Source of the DNA: Larix kaempferi
Taxonomy: Eukaryota; Streptophyta; Pinopsida; Pinales; Pinaceae
Direction: 5' to 3'
Length of the DNA: 64,000 nt
NCBI GenBank assembly: GCA_027924585.1
Contig: BSBM01000597.1
Span: forward strand, 2,398,001-2,462,000
Numbering within the stretch: position 1 is the first letter of the stretch; the number at the start of each line of letters is the position of its first letter. The position numbers and the translations under genes were made by a program. Under the pieces are notes generated by a model. It was not told where the DNA came from, searched no databases, and was given only the letters and a program-made list of their open reading frames with translations. This document shows positions 22,416-35,197 of this stretch, in pieces.

Positions 22416-23760
22416 CAATCAAAAGAGGTTGATGATCGGCTTTCCTTCCATCTAGGGATGCATAGACTCTTTGAACACCTCCACCAACATCTCCAATAGT
22501 GGAGGCTTCTTGATTGTTGTGAAGGTAGTTTTTGTTATTATTATTTTTCTTATGTGGACAATGACTGGCATAGTGATTCTCCTTATAGATCCAATATTCA
22601 ATGGGTGGTATTCTATCTAATTATTCTTATCTTGGATGTCCTTGCTGATATGATCTACTATTTTTGTGTGCTGGAGGATGAATACCTTCTTCTTTGTTCA
22701 TGCTTACCTCTTTTCTTATCTCTCCAAATGTTATGTTACTTTCTCTTATTTAGTCCATATAAGTGTTTTGTTTCCAAATGACTTCTTTCAAATTCTTTGG
22801 TTTATCATACTGGATTTTGTCTATATAAAATGATGGTAGATGAATTAGGAACCTTTGAATCTTCACCTTCTCATCTTTTACAAAATATGCATAAGTCGGA
22901 GTTCTAGGAACCTTTTTCTCATATGCTTTTGTGGTCATACTTCCTAACATGAGTTCAAATAATTCCTCTATCTTCTTATCATAGTAGTGCTACGAGAGGT
23001 GCTCTTTCTAAAATTATTTCTTGAACTTACTCTAGGATATTTTATCCTCATTAATGTCTTTCAGCTTAACATGGTGATCCCACCAAATGGATGCCTTACC
23101 TTGCAAATGATAAATGGATATTCTTTCTTCCATGTTGGAGGTGTACTAATGTAGCTGAAAATTTCCTAAGTCCTAGAATCCAAGCTTGAACTTCTTGTCC
23201 TTGTTTTATGTCTCCATCAAAGGTTGGGTTATTAATTATTCTTAGGTCTCCTACCAGTTCATCTCGAGCAAAAATTCTCTACTTATACCTTACTGGAGAT
23301 CTTTATGGATTACTATTTGAACTGCTTGATGAATGTCTTGTTCTCTTTGTTACAGGGGGTGTGCGATAATTTTCTGAAGAGGGTCTCATCCTAGAGTATT
23401 ATCTCTTATTACATATGTCATTTGACCTTTGGTTTGCTCTTAAATATTTCAGTTCATTCATAATTTGTTGTTGGATGTGGAAAATATTTTCATTATCCTC
23501 TTTACATTTCTTTACTGAGTTTTCCAATATTAAAGGTTCACTACTTCTCTTGTGGCCAATATTTATCTCTTCTCTGGGGTCATAAGGTATATGTTCTTCT
23601 TCCATATCCACCTACAAACTTCTTATTGTTTTATGATCTCTAATTACTACTACTAAACTTGTACTTGTTGAATCTCCAGTGGTTTGATTAAGTTTAAAAT
23701 TGCAGTTCATTGACCATACTGCTTGATCATTCATCTAGTGGAACTGCATTGTGTTCATTA
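22416..23760 (-). pseudogene. Ty3/gypsy element A, gag remnant
   Basis: Gag packages the element RNA. On the minus strand the frame begins near 23755 and passes EEEHIPYDP (about 23599). It reaches a retrotransposon gag core (about 23170-22750) with MEERISIYHLQGKASIWW and VKIQRFLIHLPSFY. It ends with a knuckle-like WICKENHYASHCP (about 22590) whose first Cys is Tyr. Several stops and frameshifts interrupt it. The sequence runs into LIEV at 22416, exactly where the 7.1-kb element was inserted; protease resumes at 15299. The family matches the gag at 36360-37000. Confidence 0.75.
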
Positions 23761-24039
23761 CCAATTTGTTAGCAAACTTATATAATTCGGACTTCTTAAA
23801 AAAAAAGCTAAATATTCTATCTGAACAATGGCAACATAAGGGAGATAGAAGGATCCTTTCAAGATATTCTGCTTAATGTATGGATAGCAAGTCCATAGGC
23901 CTTCCCAGGATTATATTAGGTCAGCACATTCATTAACAACATTGAGGTGTAAGATAAATATATTTAGGGTACAAAAGTTCTGACACACACAGATCTGAAA
24001 CTGTAGAGGGCCCAATATCCAAATTGTTGGAACTAGTCA

Positions 24040-24050
24040 CTTTGATACCA
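24040..24050 (-). other. Primer binding site of element A
   Basis: On the minus strand TGGTATCAAAG begins two bases after the LTR end. It resembles the complement of initiator tRNA-Met (TGGTATCAGAGC) with one change. It shows that the LTR at 24053-26823 serves as the 5' LTR of element A. Confidence 0.75.
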
Positions 24051-24052
24051 CT

Positions 24053-26823
24053 TGTAATGTCCCAAGGGCCTAAACTAGGCCCAAGCCCCTATGATCTTAA
24101 GAAAACAGAGGCTTTATAAATTTAATGCACAAAAAAGTTCTTAAGGAAAAATTAAAAGAATTACAAATTGTGAAATTTCAATCTTGCAACACTTAGATTT
24201 TTAGTAGAACAATTACATGTAAAGTAATAATCAGATCGTAATTAACATATAAAATTCATCTATCATATCAAAAACATTTCATCCAATTTAAACTCATAAA
24301 TTCATTAAGATTCAAGAGCTAAACAAGCATTCTGCAACCTTTCTCACTATGACTAGTTTCAGTAAACTTAAGCAATTCTTGGAGTACAAGTCTTTGATTT
24401 TTAATACAACATAAGAAAAAAAATATGGGGCTGATATATAAGCATTCATATAATATTATACATGTATCATTAACATAATAAAACATTCATTCGCTACAGC
24501 TACCACATCTTGTAGAAAAGAGACTTTTCAACTATGTTTCCTTCTTTCGGTCAGACCAAGAATTTAGTAGATGATTAGTGATTCATTATTTCATGTTTAT
24601 AACAGTATTTTTCTTCAACATATCAGACCTTATCATATATAAATTTTTGATAATAATCATATTTACAACTATCTCTATTCTTCAACAAAAATCAGAGTTT
24701 AACTAGTAAACTAAAATATACTTTCAGAGAAAACTGCAAATCAAATCAGTGGATTGTCAAGGCTAGGGATTGACCTGCAGGGATAATATCCTATCAAAAT
24801 ATGTAATATAGATCCAAAATTTAATATCCCAATCTATAATATGGATATTTTAACTCAATCCCTAACTCGGGAAATCTAAATTTCTAAAATTAGGTTTTTT
24901 TCTTCCAAACAAGGAACGGGGAGACTAATTGATTCCAACTAGATTCCAAAACCTATAGACCTTTCGGATTATTCGAGCAGGAATTTTAGGCTCTGATACA
25001 AACTAAGGACATCCTACAACATCCTTAGATAGACACCCAACTTCGACAGTTTCACATTTTCTGGGTGCATCATGCTTGGGTAGACTCCTTTGGCTAAAGC
25101 AAACGCCTCAAGGAAATAATGCAAGGACCTATGTGGAACCCAATGGCTTCCATTGTAGAACTAGAAGTCGATGGTATTTAATGAAAGATTTGAATAAAAA
25201 TCAGTTACATAATGTACATCATATACTCAAGTAAATCATATTTTAAAAAAATCTTACATCCATTAGATGGAATGAAAATGGTGAGCCATTCCATTAATAT
25301 TTAACTAGTTTGAGTCCGCATGATCTATTAAAAAGAATAACATATTAGATATGAATATTTCCTTTAAAAATCATAAATATACAGCCTCTAGGGCTCAAAT
25401 CCATCATGATAGAAAATTTATTAAATAAAAATTTACTTATCTTGACAAGAAGAGCAACTAAAATTGACAGAACAACATTCCACCTAGCCATTGGAAATGT
25501 CAAGCTAGATCTTATTTTGACAGTACACCCCCAAGATGAGGCCATGATTTTTGTAGGAAATCACTTGAATCCATTCCAAAACTACTCCTTCGATATGATA
25601 TGCTCACAATGAATACCCCATCCTTCTACTTTCTTGTCCGTTTTTGCACTTCCTATGGGAAGATAGCCTAACTCGCAATACCCATTTCTTGGCTTCTTGT
25701 GCAAAAAATCCTAGACTAGTTGGGACAAAAGAATGGAATAAGAAGCATAAATAATCCAGACTAACTCACTGGATGGAGGAGTAGAAAAAGAGAAGAGAGG
25801 ACATGCAATCAAACAATCAGTCTTCAACCCCATCAAAACCCTCTCTTGGACCACTTAGAGCCAAAATGATGCATCGTCACTTGTGAATTGTTTCCTAAGA
25901 TGGAGAAATCAAGGCTTAAGTATGAAAGAGTTGAAATTCAAACCACTCAAACCAACTAAGGTCAAAGAGAGGGGTTAAACTCATCCTCAAGAAGCAAAAT
26001 CGAATTCTAGAGAGAGGGACAAGTGGCCAACTCAAATTCATGAGTGGTTAAGTGGGACAAGTCAAATTCATGAAGGAGGAAAATTTACTGAAGGAGTCAC
26101 TCTTCCCGGAAAAGCAAAACCCATCAGTTGCAAAAATCATGGGGAAGAAAATCATGGGAAGAAAAAAACATTGAAAGAGCCATAAAACCAACGAGGGCAC
26201 ACTTTCTCATTATTGAAGGAAAAAATTGAGGAGAAAAATCCAAGAAAATCAAGGAGGTCTCACTTGTGGTTTGTGGAGGCAAAAATCAAGAAGTGGAAGC
26301 ACAAATCAAGGATATGGAAGCACAAATGAAGTATATGGAAGCAAAAATAAAGCTCACAATCCAAAAAAACTAGGAAGAGGGCGCCTTAGCTCATAAATTA
26401 GCCAAATAAAGCTCAAATTTAATAAAAATAAAAAAACATCAGGCACTATGGTCTAGCATACTAGGAGTGAAAATAATAATAATGCACTAATAAAATAACA
26501 TTTTGTCACCCACAAAACTCCAAGGCAGGGTGTATTAGTGCAAGGGGTCCATCTAACAATGAAGTAGGTCTATTAGTATCCCCACATACCAAAATAAAAA
26601 TAAAAATTAGGGTCCTCTAACTAGTGTTAGGGTGAGCATCAACTCCTAACTCCCAACCCCCTCACCTATGAAACCATGGCCCCCCATGCTCTTTCAGTTT
26701 CGTCTGTCAATCCAGTTTATTTATTTAATTAATAATAATAATAATGTCCAAACAATGGTCCTGGAACCTAGTTCCGTAATGTTTAAATCATATGCCTAGG
26801 CACTTAATACTAGGGTTGTTACA
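24053..26823 (-). mobile_element. 2771-bp LTR shared by gypsy elements A and B
   Basis: On the plus strand it begins TGTAATGTCCC and ends GGGTTGTTACA. It is followed by CCCCCCTCCCCTT (26824-26836), a polypurine tract on the minus strand belonging to element B. It is preceded by the primer binding site of element A. It therefore acts as the 3' LTR of B and the 5' LTR of A. It aligns along its length with 37320-40051, with many substitutions and small indels, so both are old. Confidence 0.85.
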
Positions 26824-27066
26824 CCCCCCTCCCCTTGAACAATGCATCGTCCTTGATGCATAACTTATTACATACTTATTACAAAAAAAATCATATTCTT
26901 TTAAAATAAATGAGGGTATGCCTCCCTCATAGCATGTTCCAATTCCCAAGTGGTCTCATCGAAACTATAGTGGGCCCATTGGACCTTTACTTGCTTGATC
27001 TCTCAGTTTCGGATCATTTTGACTTTTTTTCCCAAAATGGCAACAAGTTGTATTGGAAAAACCCCT

Positions 27067-27115
27067 TCCGGTTCCACCTGAATCACATTTTAATCTGATC
27101 ACATGATCAGTATCA
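27067..27115 (-). repeat. Short duplication of a gypsy B segment (partner 28390-28440)
   Basis: A stretch starting GATACTGATCATGTGAT on the minus strand resembles GATACTAACCATGTAAT at 28390-28440. The coding sequence between integrase and the chromodomain-like tail is thus partly duplicated on either side of an AT-rich repeat block. Confidence 0.5.
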
Positions 27116-27198
27116 ATGTATGTATATTTTTCAAGAAATATATAAACATACTATGCAGAATCATAAGATTAGTAACATGTACAACATAGATAAATATA

Positions 27199-28090
27199 AT
27201 GGGGGCTTAACTAGAAGGCAACATAATACCACGTTCATTCATATTGCGGTATTAAATATTCATGAAAACCTAAAAATTATATTGTTTATATATTAAGGGG
27301 AAAAGGGTTTTTTTTATTTAATGTAACAATACAAAAATACTTTGGGTCTTTTTTATATGGGCGGGCTGACAAATATATGCCAAATGGAGATGGTGGGATC
27401 ACGGACGGATGACAAATCGGGTTGAGGCAAGGCTCGGGCTTACCAGTACGCAGGGAAATCGCATCTTGAAGCATGCTTGAGGCCAGGGGTTTCGCGGTGA
27501 AGTGGGTTCCGTGGTTGAATACCCAACCACTCGTTCCTATTACAGGCCTTGGGAGGTTTAGTCAGCTTCATAGAGCTTGTTACAGGCCCAGAGGGCTTGG
27601 ATACCTATCCCAGAACAGGCTTAGTCAGCGATTGGGGAACTGCAACATGCAATCCAAATGTTGTACTATGTGCATTGGATCTAGTGACATACAAGAAGTG
27701 ATCTCCTATCTCTTCATTAGACTATTAGATGTTGCAAATAATAATGATATGTGGTTGAGTAATTGCATTGTGGGTGAAGTAATGTGCATCCACAATATAC
27801 ATCGAAAGAAGCAAGGTGCATTGTAGAATGCATGTGGGGTCATAAGAGAGGTATCATATCAATATACTAGGTAGAAATATAAAGGGGTATAAAAAATGTT
27901 AATGAAAAAATTGATACGTACAATATCTAGTGAAAATAGGGGTTTTTTTAAATTGGGAAGGCATATTGGGAGGGGGTTAAAAAACCCGATTTTGGAAGAT
28001 ATTTTCCAATATTTAGTGAAATTAGGGGTATTGTTTTATATGCCACGAACAAATGTGCTATGATAGCGGTTTATTGAGTGAAGCCCCCGT
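27199..28090. mobile_element. 892-bp Mutator-like non-autonomous transposon, copy 1
   Basis: It begins ATGGGGGCTTAACT and ends with the inverted form AGTGAAGCCCCCGT. It is flanked by a perfect 10-bp TSD, GATAAATATA (27189-27198 and 28091-28100), in the size range of Mutator-like elements. Both ends (about 140-200 bp) match, in reverse orientation, the element at 61746-62544. The middle (about 27360-27850) does not match that copy and is richer in G+C. No transposase is present. The short ORFs at 27286-27474 and 27473-27826 are not recognisable. Confidence 0.8.
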
Positions 28091-28213
28091 GATAAATATA
28101 AAGTACATTATGCATAATTACAAAATTAGTACCATGTAAAGATATTATTATTACTTTTAATCAGAAATATAAAATATACTATGTAGAATAATTTCATTCA
28201 AACATGAAAAAAA

Positions 28214-28375
28214 TGAGGTATATTATGCATAATAATTATTCTCTTTCAAACAAAAACAAGGTATAATGTGCATAATAATTATTCTCTTTCAAACAAACAA
28301 AAAAAGTATATTGTGAAGAATAATTATTCTCTTCCAAACAAAGTATATTATGCAAAATAATTATTCTCTCAAAAT
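28214..28375. repeat. Minisatellite, about 40-45 bp x 4
   Basis: Units of the form GTATATTATGCATAATAATT plus ATTCTCTTTCAAACAAA recur with starts about 43, 45 and 37 bp apart. Diverged units also flank the Mutator-like insertion (about 27120-27198 and 28091-28200). Confidence 0.75.
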
Positions 28376-31290
28376 AGAGATGTGAAGTGTACAAAAATAC
28401 CTGGATCATATTCCAATCAATTACATGGTTAGTATCAGGCACATACTTTTTCAACAAGGATACATGGAACACATTATGTACTTTAATGCAATCAGTAAAA
28501 TCAAGTTCGTAAGAATTTTGTCCTATTTTGGTTTAAAACTTGAAGGGTCCACAGTATCTAGTAGCATTTTTGGAACAGTTCCCCATGTTCAAGGAGCTCT
28601 TCTTGGGTCTAACTTTCAAAAAGACATGGTCTCCAACTTTAAACTATCTATCATTTCTATTCTGATCTGCATAACCCTTCTGTTTGTCTTGATCTTTCTT
28701 CAAATTCTTCTTGAGCTTAACCATCTGATCTTCCATGTCCTTTAATAAGTCTAGTCCAATAATGATTTTGTTTGTGGTATTGTCCTAGTTTATTGGAGTG
28801 TTGCACTTTCTTCCATACATAGATTCGAAAGGAATTATTTAGTGAGGCATGGTATCCATCATTATATGTAAATTCTACTAAGTGCAGATAATCTTCCCAC
28901 TTGCATGGCTGATCCATCACATACATTCTTAACATGCCCTCAATCACTTGATTTAATCTCTCTATCTATCCATCTGTTTGAGCATGGTATGATGTACGCA
29001 TGTTCGAAATTGTGTCGAATCCTTCAAACAATCCTTTCCAAAAATTTGAAATAAGTTTTGAATCTCTATCAAATACTATATCCTTCGGAATTCCATGCAA
29101 TTTGGAAACCTATTTCATATATATATCTCCAATGTTGGTTGTCTCGTGAGTTTTTTTTACTAGAATAAAGTGTGCTAATTTGGTTAACTTATCTATCAAC
29201 ACCATGAAGACATAAATCTGGGATCTTTTCTGAGGAAACTTGGTGATAAAATATATTGTTACCACATCCCACTTCCACTCAGGTATTGGTAATTTCTGCA
29301 ATAATCATGTTGGATGCCGATGCTCAATTTTAACTTTATGACATTACAAGCACCTGGATATGTACTCTACAAGATCATTCTTCATCCATGGCTAATAATA
29401 TTTCTTCTTGACTACTTCTATTGTCTTTTGGTATCTTAGATGTCCAGCATAGTGAACATCATGCATCTGTTTAATAATTTCTTTTCTTAATTCTGCAAAG
29501 CTGGGCACATAAATTCTATCTTTATGTCTAAGAATTCCATTTTCTTCCAACCTATACTTTTCAAATTTATGTGGTATATTCTGTTGTTTTAGACCTTCTT
29601 TCACCTATTGGTACTATTCATACGTGAGACTCACTCTGATGATCTTATCTTTCAAATCGGATGTACTTATAGTACTCATAGTTTATACATGTGCATCACA
29701 TTCATCTTCCTACAAAGTGCATCTACCACCTTGTTCTCTTTGCCTTTAATGTGCTTGATGTCAAAGTCATATTCAAAAAATAACTCCATCCATATTCTCA
29801 GCCTTGCATTAATGATTCATTGTCCCACTTAATGGTTCCTTGTCCCTATTGTTTCCTATCCCATCAATATTAGATAGAATTCTAGGGGTAATTGGGGTTT
29901 CTTCGGCTGGGTGAATAATATATAGAAGCGGGATGGTTACTTTACCTATAGAGTTGGAGGATGAAGCTAGCTTAGTTCCTAGTTTGAATTTCTTCAATTA
30001 GTGTCTCCGCCTTTTTAGGGAATGCACAACAGTTGAAATTTCTAACTCATGAGTGGCATAGTTCTATTCATGTTCCTTCAACATTCTGGATTGATAACTG
30101 ATGCCATGTCCACCTTGAGTTAATATCCCACCAATACCCTATTTACATGCATCTGTGCATACTACAAAACTTTCATTATGATCTACAATATTCAATATTG
30201 ATGCCTTGGTAAGCATTTCCTTAAACCTTTGAAAGCATTCCTCACACCTAGAAGTCCATTTGAACTTCATACCCTTCTTTTCCAAGGATGTGATAGGATG
30301 AGATGGTTTTGAAAATCCCTCGATGAATCTTAAATAATATCCTGCTAATCCCAAAAAATATCTTACCTCAGATACCTTTTTGGTTGTTGTCCATTCCATA
30401 ATAGCTTTTATCTTTTCAAGGTCTACTGAAATACCTTCCCCTGATACAATGTGTCCTAATTAGTGGATCTTACTCTAATAAAAGAAGATTTAATTAACTT
30501 GGAAATATAGAGTTTCTTTTCTATGAGTACTTGCGTTACTAACCTTAGGTGCTCTTCATGCTCCTTTTCAGTCTTAGAATGGAAAAGGATGTCATCTAGG
30601 AATGCAATCACAAACTTATCCAAATAATTCCTAAAGAATCCATTCATTAAACACATGAAGGTTTCTAGTGCATTTGTCAATAAAAAAGGTACCACTTTAA
30701 ACTCATAATAACCATATTATCTTGTTCTAAATGTTGTCGTACTAATATCTTCATTCTTAATTCTAACATGGTGATAGCCTGATCTCAAATCTATTTTTTA
30801 AAACACTTTAGCTCCTCTTAGCAGATCAAGCAAGTTATCAATCCTTGGAAAGGGATACTTGTGTTTAATTGTTTCTTTTTTCAATTTTCTATAGTCTATG
30901 TAGAGTCTTAGAGTTCCATCTTTATTTTTTACAAACAACATTGGAGCTCCCCAAGGTGAAACACCGGGTCTTATGTAACCTTTCTTAAGTATCTCTTCCA
31001 ACTTCATTTGTAGCTCTTTAAACTTAGGAGTACTCATTCTATAGGGTTCCTTAGATGAAGGAACTAATCCTTGTACTAATTCAATAGTGAAGTCAATCTG
31101 TCTTAGGTGGCATTACTGGCAATTCTTGAAATATATCTGCAAACTCTTGTAACAAAGGGTAATCTTGCAATTTTGGCTCTCTTCATTCTTTTGATTCTTC
31201 CACATGGGATGCATACACTTGAAAACCTTTCCTAATACACTTATTTACTTGAAAATCTGATATCTACCTCAGGGATATAGTTCTAGGTAT

Positions 31291-32708
31291 TGTCACGTCC
31301 CCACCCATCATACCAGTGCAATGGAGAGGTTCGTGAGGCTAAAACCGGGCATCCAGCCCCATAAACGTATTGCATAAGCATTAAGATAATATAATGGAGA
31401 TATGAAGATGCACGAAGAATTTAAAACACAGCAGGGTTATAAATCTATCACACGTCCATCATGCATTCAAGACATTCAAGCCGTTCATGTCATAGGCATA
31501 TTGTAATTAAACATAGCGGAATTCAAGTCATGCTACCATCTAGCATACACTTAGCATTTCATGATAGCCATTAAGTATAGACATTGCAGAAATAGAAAAT
31601 GAGAATACTTATCTTAAACCAAGTAATCCTTGAGCAACCAGCTACTCTTCTGCAACGTTCCACCCAACCATAGGCCAGTGTGCTCTTCAATCTCTCAGCA
31701 CCACTGCCACCCCCGAGCTGGGCATGATATCCACAAGGAACTAGGGAACAACAGGGTCTCACATAGCCATAGATACCCCAGAATTAGCCATACCAACAAG
31801 CAATTGGGTTTCTGAGGCTGCTAGGAGATGGATACATATAACAGCAAAAGTGTAAGTGCTCAGCATGAGAAAAATGCTTCTATAGTGAAGTTCCCAACAA
31901 TGGGTTCCTAACAGTTCCAGAAAAACGTGGGCAACCAAAACGAAAAGGAGAAAATGGGAAATCAACCCTAGGAGAGCAGAATCATTTTCAGAAGAATGCT
32001 CATGGGCATTTCGTGGGCAGAAACGGCCTCCCTAACCCCAAAAATCATGGCTCCCTTCTCCCATCCAATGAGCTAACCAAAAACGAGTTTGCAGGCATGG
32101 AATAATGCAGGGAATGGTGAAAAACGTGAAGGATAAAACCCCAACAGGCTCAGATTGCGTGAGAGGAAGAATGCCATGGGTGAAGAATGGCTTTGGGCCA
32201 ATTTCGTGGGGGTTTTCTTGCCTAGCCAACCAAAACTCGATTTCCCAGGTTGCTGTCTTTCCCATACACGAAAATTGACAGCCATACCTCTCCCATCCCA
32301 AGGCATTGATTGTCTCAACCAATTATTGGAAGAATTAAATGATTGGGTGCATGAGACCAAATGGGTAGTTGAGAGTTCATGGGTTTTCTCAATGAAATGG
32401 CTTAACACCATGGCTCAAGGGTTTGGTTATTTTCCCTCCCTATTCCTTGTAAAGATCATGCCCCCATATCTTTGTTGCATTGAGTAGCTGGTTGTGGGTT
32501 TTTTCATTAAAATTTCATATTTACATGATGTCCGATTTTACATTGTGCACCGTTAGCACAAGAACTCTATGCATCTATTCTAATTGCCGATACATAGAAC
32601 GATAAATCAATGGCGGGGACTTGGCCTTGAGCTCCTCGCCATGAATAAATAACAATATCTACATCATTTACAATATTAATGCAATAGGGTCAAGCTGGGG
32701 ACATTACA
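31291..32708 (-). mobile_element. 1418-bp LTR of a third LTR element
   Basis: On the plus strand it begins TGTCACGTCCCCA and ends GGGGACATTACA, nearly perfect terminal inverted repeats. The following TTCCCCTCCCCTTGG (32709-32723) is a polypurine tract on the minus strand. This is therefore the 3' LTR of a minus-strand element. It cuts into element B at TTCTAGGTAT. The partner 5' LTR is not in the window. Confidence 0.75.
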
Positions 32709-32825
32709 TTCCCCTCCCCTTGGAATAACACCGTCCTCGGTGTTCCAACACTTCGGAAATAAATACCCACTTTACATATGTCCAAAATTCACAAAATGTG
32801 GTAGGTTTGTCCTGCAATTCACCCT

Positions 32826-33344
32826 TTACTTGGGTCTTTCAGGACTAAGTCCTTTGGTCTTTACAAACTGCTCTTGCTGGCTAGGACCTTCTAGCTTTGC
32901 ATGAGGACATCGTTCCAAAACAATTCCTTCTTTTTCTTTTCCCTCCAACTGGTCCACGAACTTGGAAAATTTACAGTTGCTGCTCTCTTGATATTCTCTT
33001 GTTGGGCAGTCACGGAGGTAATGATTTCCTCCACATCCCCAACATTTCATTGGCGGATTTACCTTTTCCCGGTCCATTTCCTTTGAATCTTCCCACCTGG
33101 AACGTTTCTTAATCGGGTGATTCGATGAATGCTTCTTCATTGATCCACTTTCCTTTCCCTTGCTGATTGCTCCCAGAATGCTTTTTACCTCTTTTTGCAG
33201 ATGAATAGAGTCCCGCAAAGCCTCATGGTTTATCTCATTCTGTTGCCTCTGTAGCTTGAGCATCTCCCCAAGATTTTCTTAGGTCCTGGCAATTGTTTGA
33301 AGAAGACTTTCAGCCAACTCTAATAGCTCTCGGTTTGCTGCCAT
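32826..33344 (-). pseudogene. Gag-like ORF with zinc knuckle, third LTR element
   Basis: From ATG at 33344-33342 the frame runs 172 codons to 32826 with one in-frame TAA (33279-33281, probably from CAA). It predicts a short helical N terminus (MAANRELLELAESLLQ), a basic middle and a CCHC knuckle CWGCGGNHYLRDCP with spacing C-X2-C-X3-H-X4-C, then a charged tail. This matches the small gag of plant LTR elements that bind RNA. No protease, RT or integrase follows before the polypurine tract 100 bp away, so the element was probably non-autonomous. The single stop suggests modest age. A donor-like CAG/GTAAGA just upstream (minus strand, about 33430) hints at a spliced leader. Confidence 0.6.
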
Positions 33345-34454
33345 GGTCAATGGGCACAACTGAACACACTTTGCTTACTAGCAACACTTTCTTGTGCCGA
33401 CTGCAGCCAATTGTTTCACTTTCTTACCTGTGAAATTCATCATGGGAATTCTTTGTTAGGACAAGCATAATATAAACATTAAGATTAGTCAATTATTTTC
33501 CCAATTGACATGGAATGTCCATGCTTTATTCATGGGACTTCCATACTTTCATGCTTTCCCAACATACACATGAACTCATTCATGTTCATCCTTTCACAGG
33601 AAATTTACTATTTCAGCATTCACAATTCATCTCAAGCAATTAAACACAATCTATTTTCAGCCATGATACGCACTCAACAATCTTTTGTTTTCTAAATCCA
33701 TCAATCAAAAAGGAAAGAGAGGAGTAGGGGTTTCTCCCTCTTAGTCTTGTTCTATTATGGAGCTACACCATCGCTGTGGTTTCATGCTCCTTAGTCTCTT
33801 TCACTTCAATGTGAATGCTTTGACTTTCCTTTCTTGGCTATGACACTTAGTGTCTAAGGTATGCATATGGATTTTCAGCTAAGGCACCCTTCCATTATTG
33901 CCTACAGAACCTTAGGTTGCTAGGATCCACTTGTATCCACTAGCACCATCTTTCATTACTGCTCATACTGATCTTTTTAGGACGGTCACATGTCCACATG
34001 CATCTTTAAGATGCCTTCATAGTCCTTGCTTCCAGCAATACCTACACTCAATCATTGAATCAATTCACATGTTTAGTTCATTTTCATAGGGTTTTTCTCT
34101 AAACAAGAGTTTAGGAAATCATAACCAAATCATATACACAAGTATATTCACAAGCAAGAAGCTGCAAGGTAACTGAATACTTATCTGTATTGGATGTCTT
34201 TACTTCATTCCACGGGATCCTTCTTTGCTTTACGAGCCTTGGGTTTCTCGTGAACACAATAATGAATGTTGGGCCAGCACATAAGCTACTCCATAATCAT
34301 TCGAATCAGCAATTCTAGTCCAGTACGCCGACTGGGTTTATCAATCACTTCCTTTAGCAATATGCTAGGCCAGTGCTCCGACTGGTTTTATCAATTGTTT
34401 AAGGGGTGTTGGGCCAGCGTACACGCTTCTCTACCATATCAAGTAGTTAATGCC

Positions 34455-34615
34455 CAACTAGTCACTCTCTGGAATTATCAAGAACTTTATAGCGTTCAAC
34501 CAGCTACTCCCTGGATTTCTTAATAATTTATATCACCCACTCATTTACTCTCTGGATTTACCAGCAATTTATATCGCCCACTCATTACTCTCTGGATTTT
34601 CTAGCAATTTATAGT
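34455..34615. repeat. About 40-bp tandem repeat, 4 diverged units
   Basis: CTCTGGATTT or variants followed by AGCAATTTAT recur near 34472, 34511, 34552 and 34592. Confidence 0.6.
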
Positions 34616-35023
34616 CTTTCAGGGTCTTGCCTTCCTGCAATGACCAAGGTTTCCAACAAAGAAACAATAGTGTATCAGCTTAGCTGTTAGAAGACTTATA
34701 CCTATAATCTTCATTATTCCAAACAAGATATAAATGAAAACAAATACTTATCTGTATCGTGCGTTTTTCCTCTGGTCCACAGGATCCTGCTTCACTTTGC
34801 AAGCCTTGGGATCGCCTATGGACTTGGATGTAGTTAATGCTTAACCAGTACACCTCCCCATCGGCTGGATTTACCAAGCATTTGGTGGTTCCCAACCAGT
34901 CCCATACCTGGTTGGCCCTCTCCAGTGCCGAGCCAGCACATTCGTCTGGGTCATCGACCAATGGAAGGAAACTGCGCCACCTGACCAATATAGGTCAAGG
35001 CTCTACTATGGAACCATAGGTAT

Positions 35024-35197
35024 CTCAGGGTTTCCAGCCAGTCTTCGGCGCCCGCCCTCCCACTACTGTCCCAATAGAGATTTCAGGGTTTTCAGTCAGT
35101 CATCGACGCCCGCCCTCCCACTGCTGACCCAATAGGCGTCTCAGGGTTTTCAGTTAGTCCTCGGCGCCCGCCCTCCCACTGTTGACCCAATAGAGAT
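35024..35197. repeat. 58-bp tandem repeat x 3
   Basis: The core CGCCCGCCCTCCCACT starts at 35049, 35107 and 35165, exactly 58 bp apart, each with TCAGGGTTTTCAG upstream and CCAATAG downstream. Confidence 0.85.

Larger units (their letters stand above)
26824..31290 (-). pseudogene. Ty3/gypsy element B, pol remnant with chromodomain-like end
   Basis: Minus-strand order: RT (31037 to about 30456) with [19 protein letters not shown] and [11 protein letters not shown]; RNase H (30399 to about 29640) with VVCTDACK; integrase zinc finger (29604-29392) with HDVHYAGHLRYQKT; integrase core (29301-28717) with VIDKLTK, VFDRDSKLISNFW and an E-containing QVIEGML; then FHVSLLKKYVPD (28470). The last piece, about 27115-26895, has VKVQWAHYSFDETTWELE, a chromodomain-like tail typical of chromoviruses, ending in TAA. 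Stops and frameshifts are frequent. A 155-bp foreign stretch (about 29815-29985) replaces about 50 bp of RNase H. A tandem repeat and a Mutator-like insertion lie between integrase and the tail. Protease and most of gag are lost to the third LTR element. Confidence 0.85.

Noticed and set aside
24053-26823. ORFs inside the gypsy LTRs (25345-25612, 38607-39152)
   Set aside because: Homologous frames occur in both LTRs, but LTRs are not coding and the frames differ in length.
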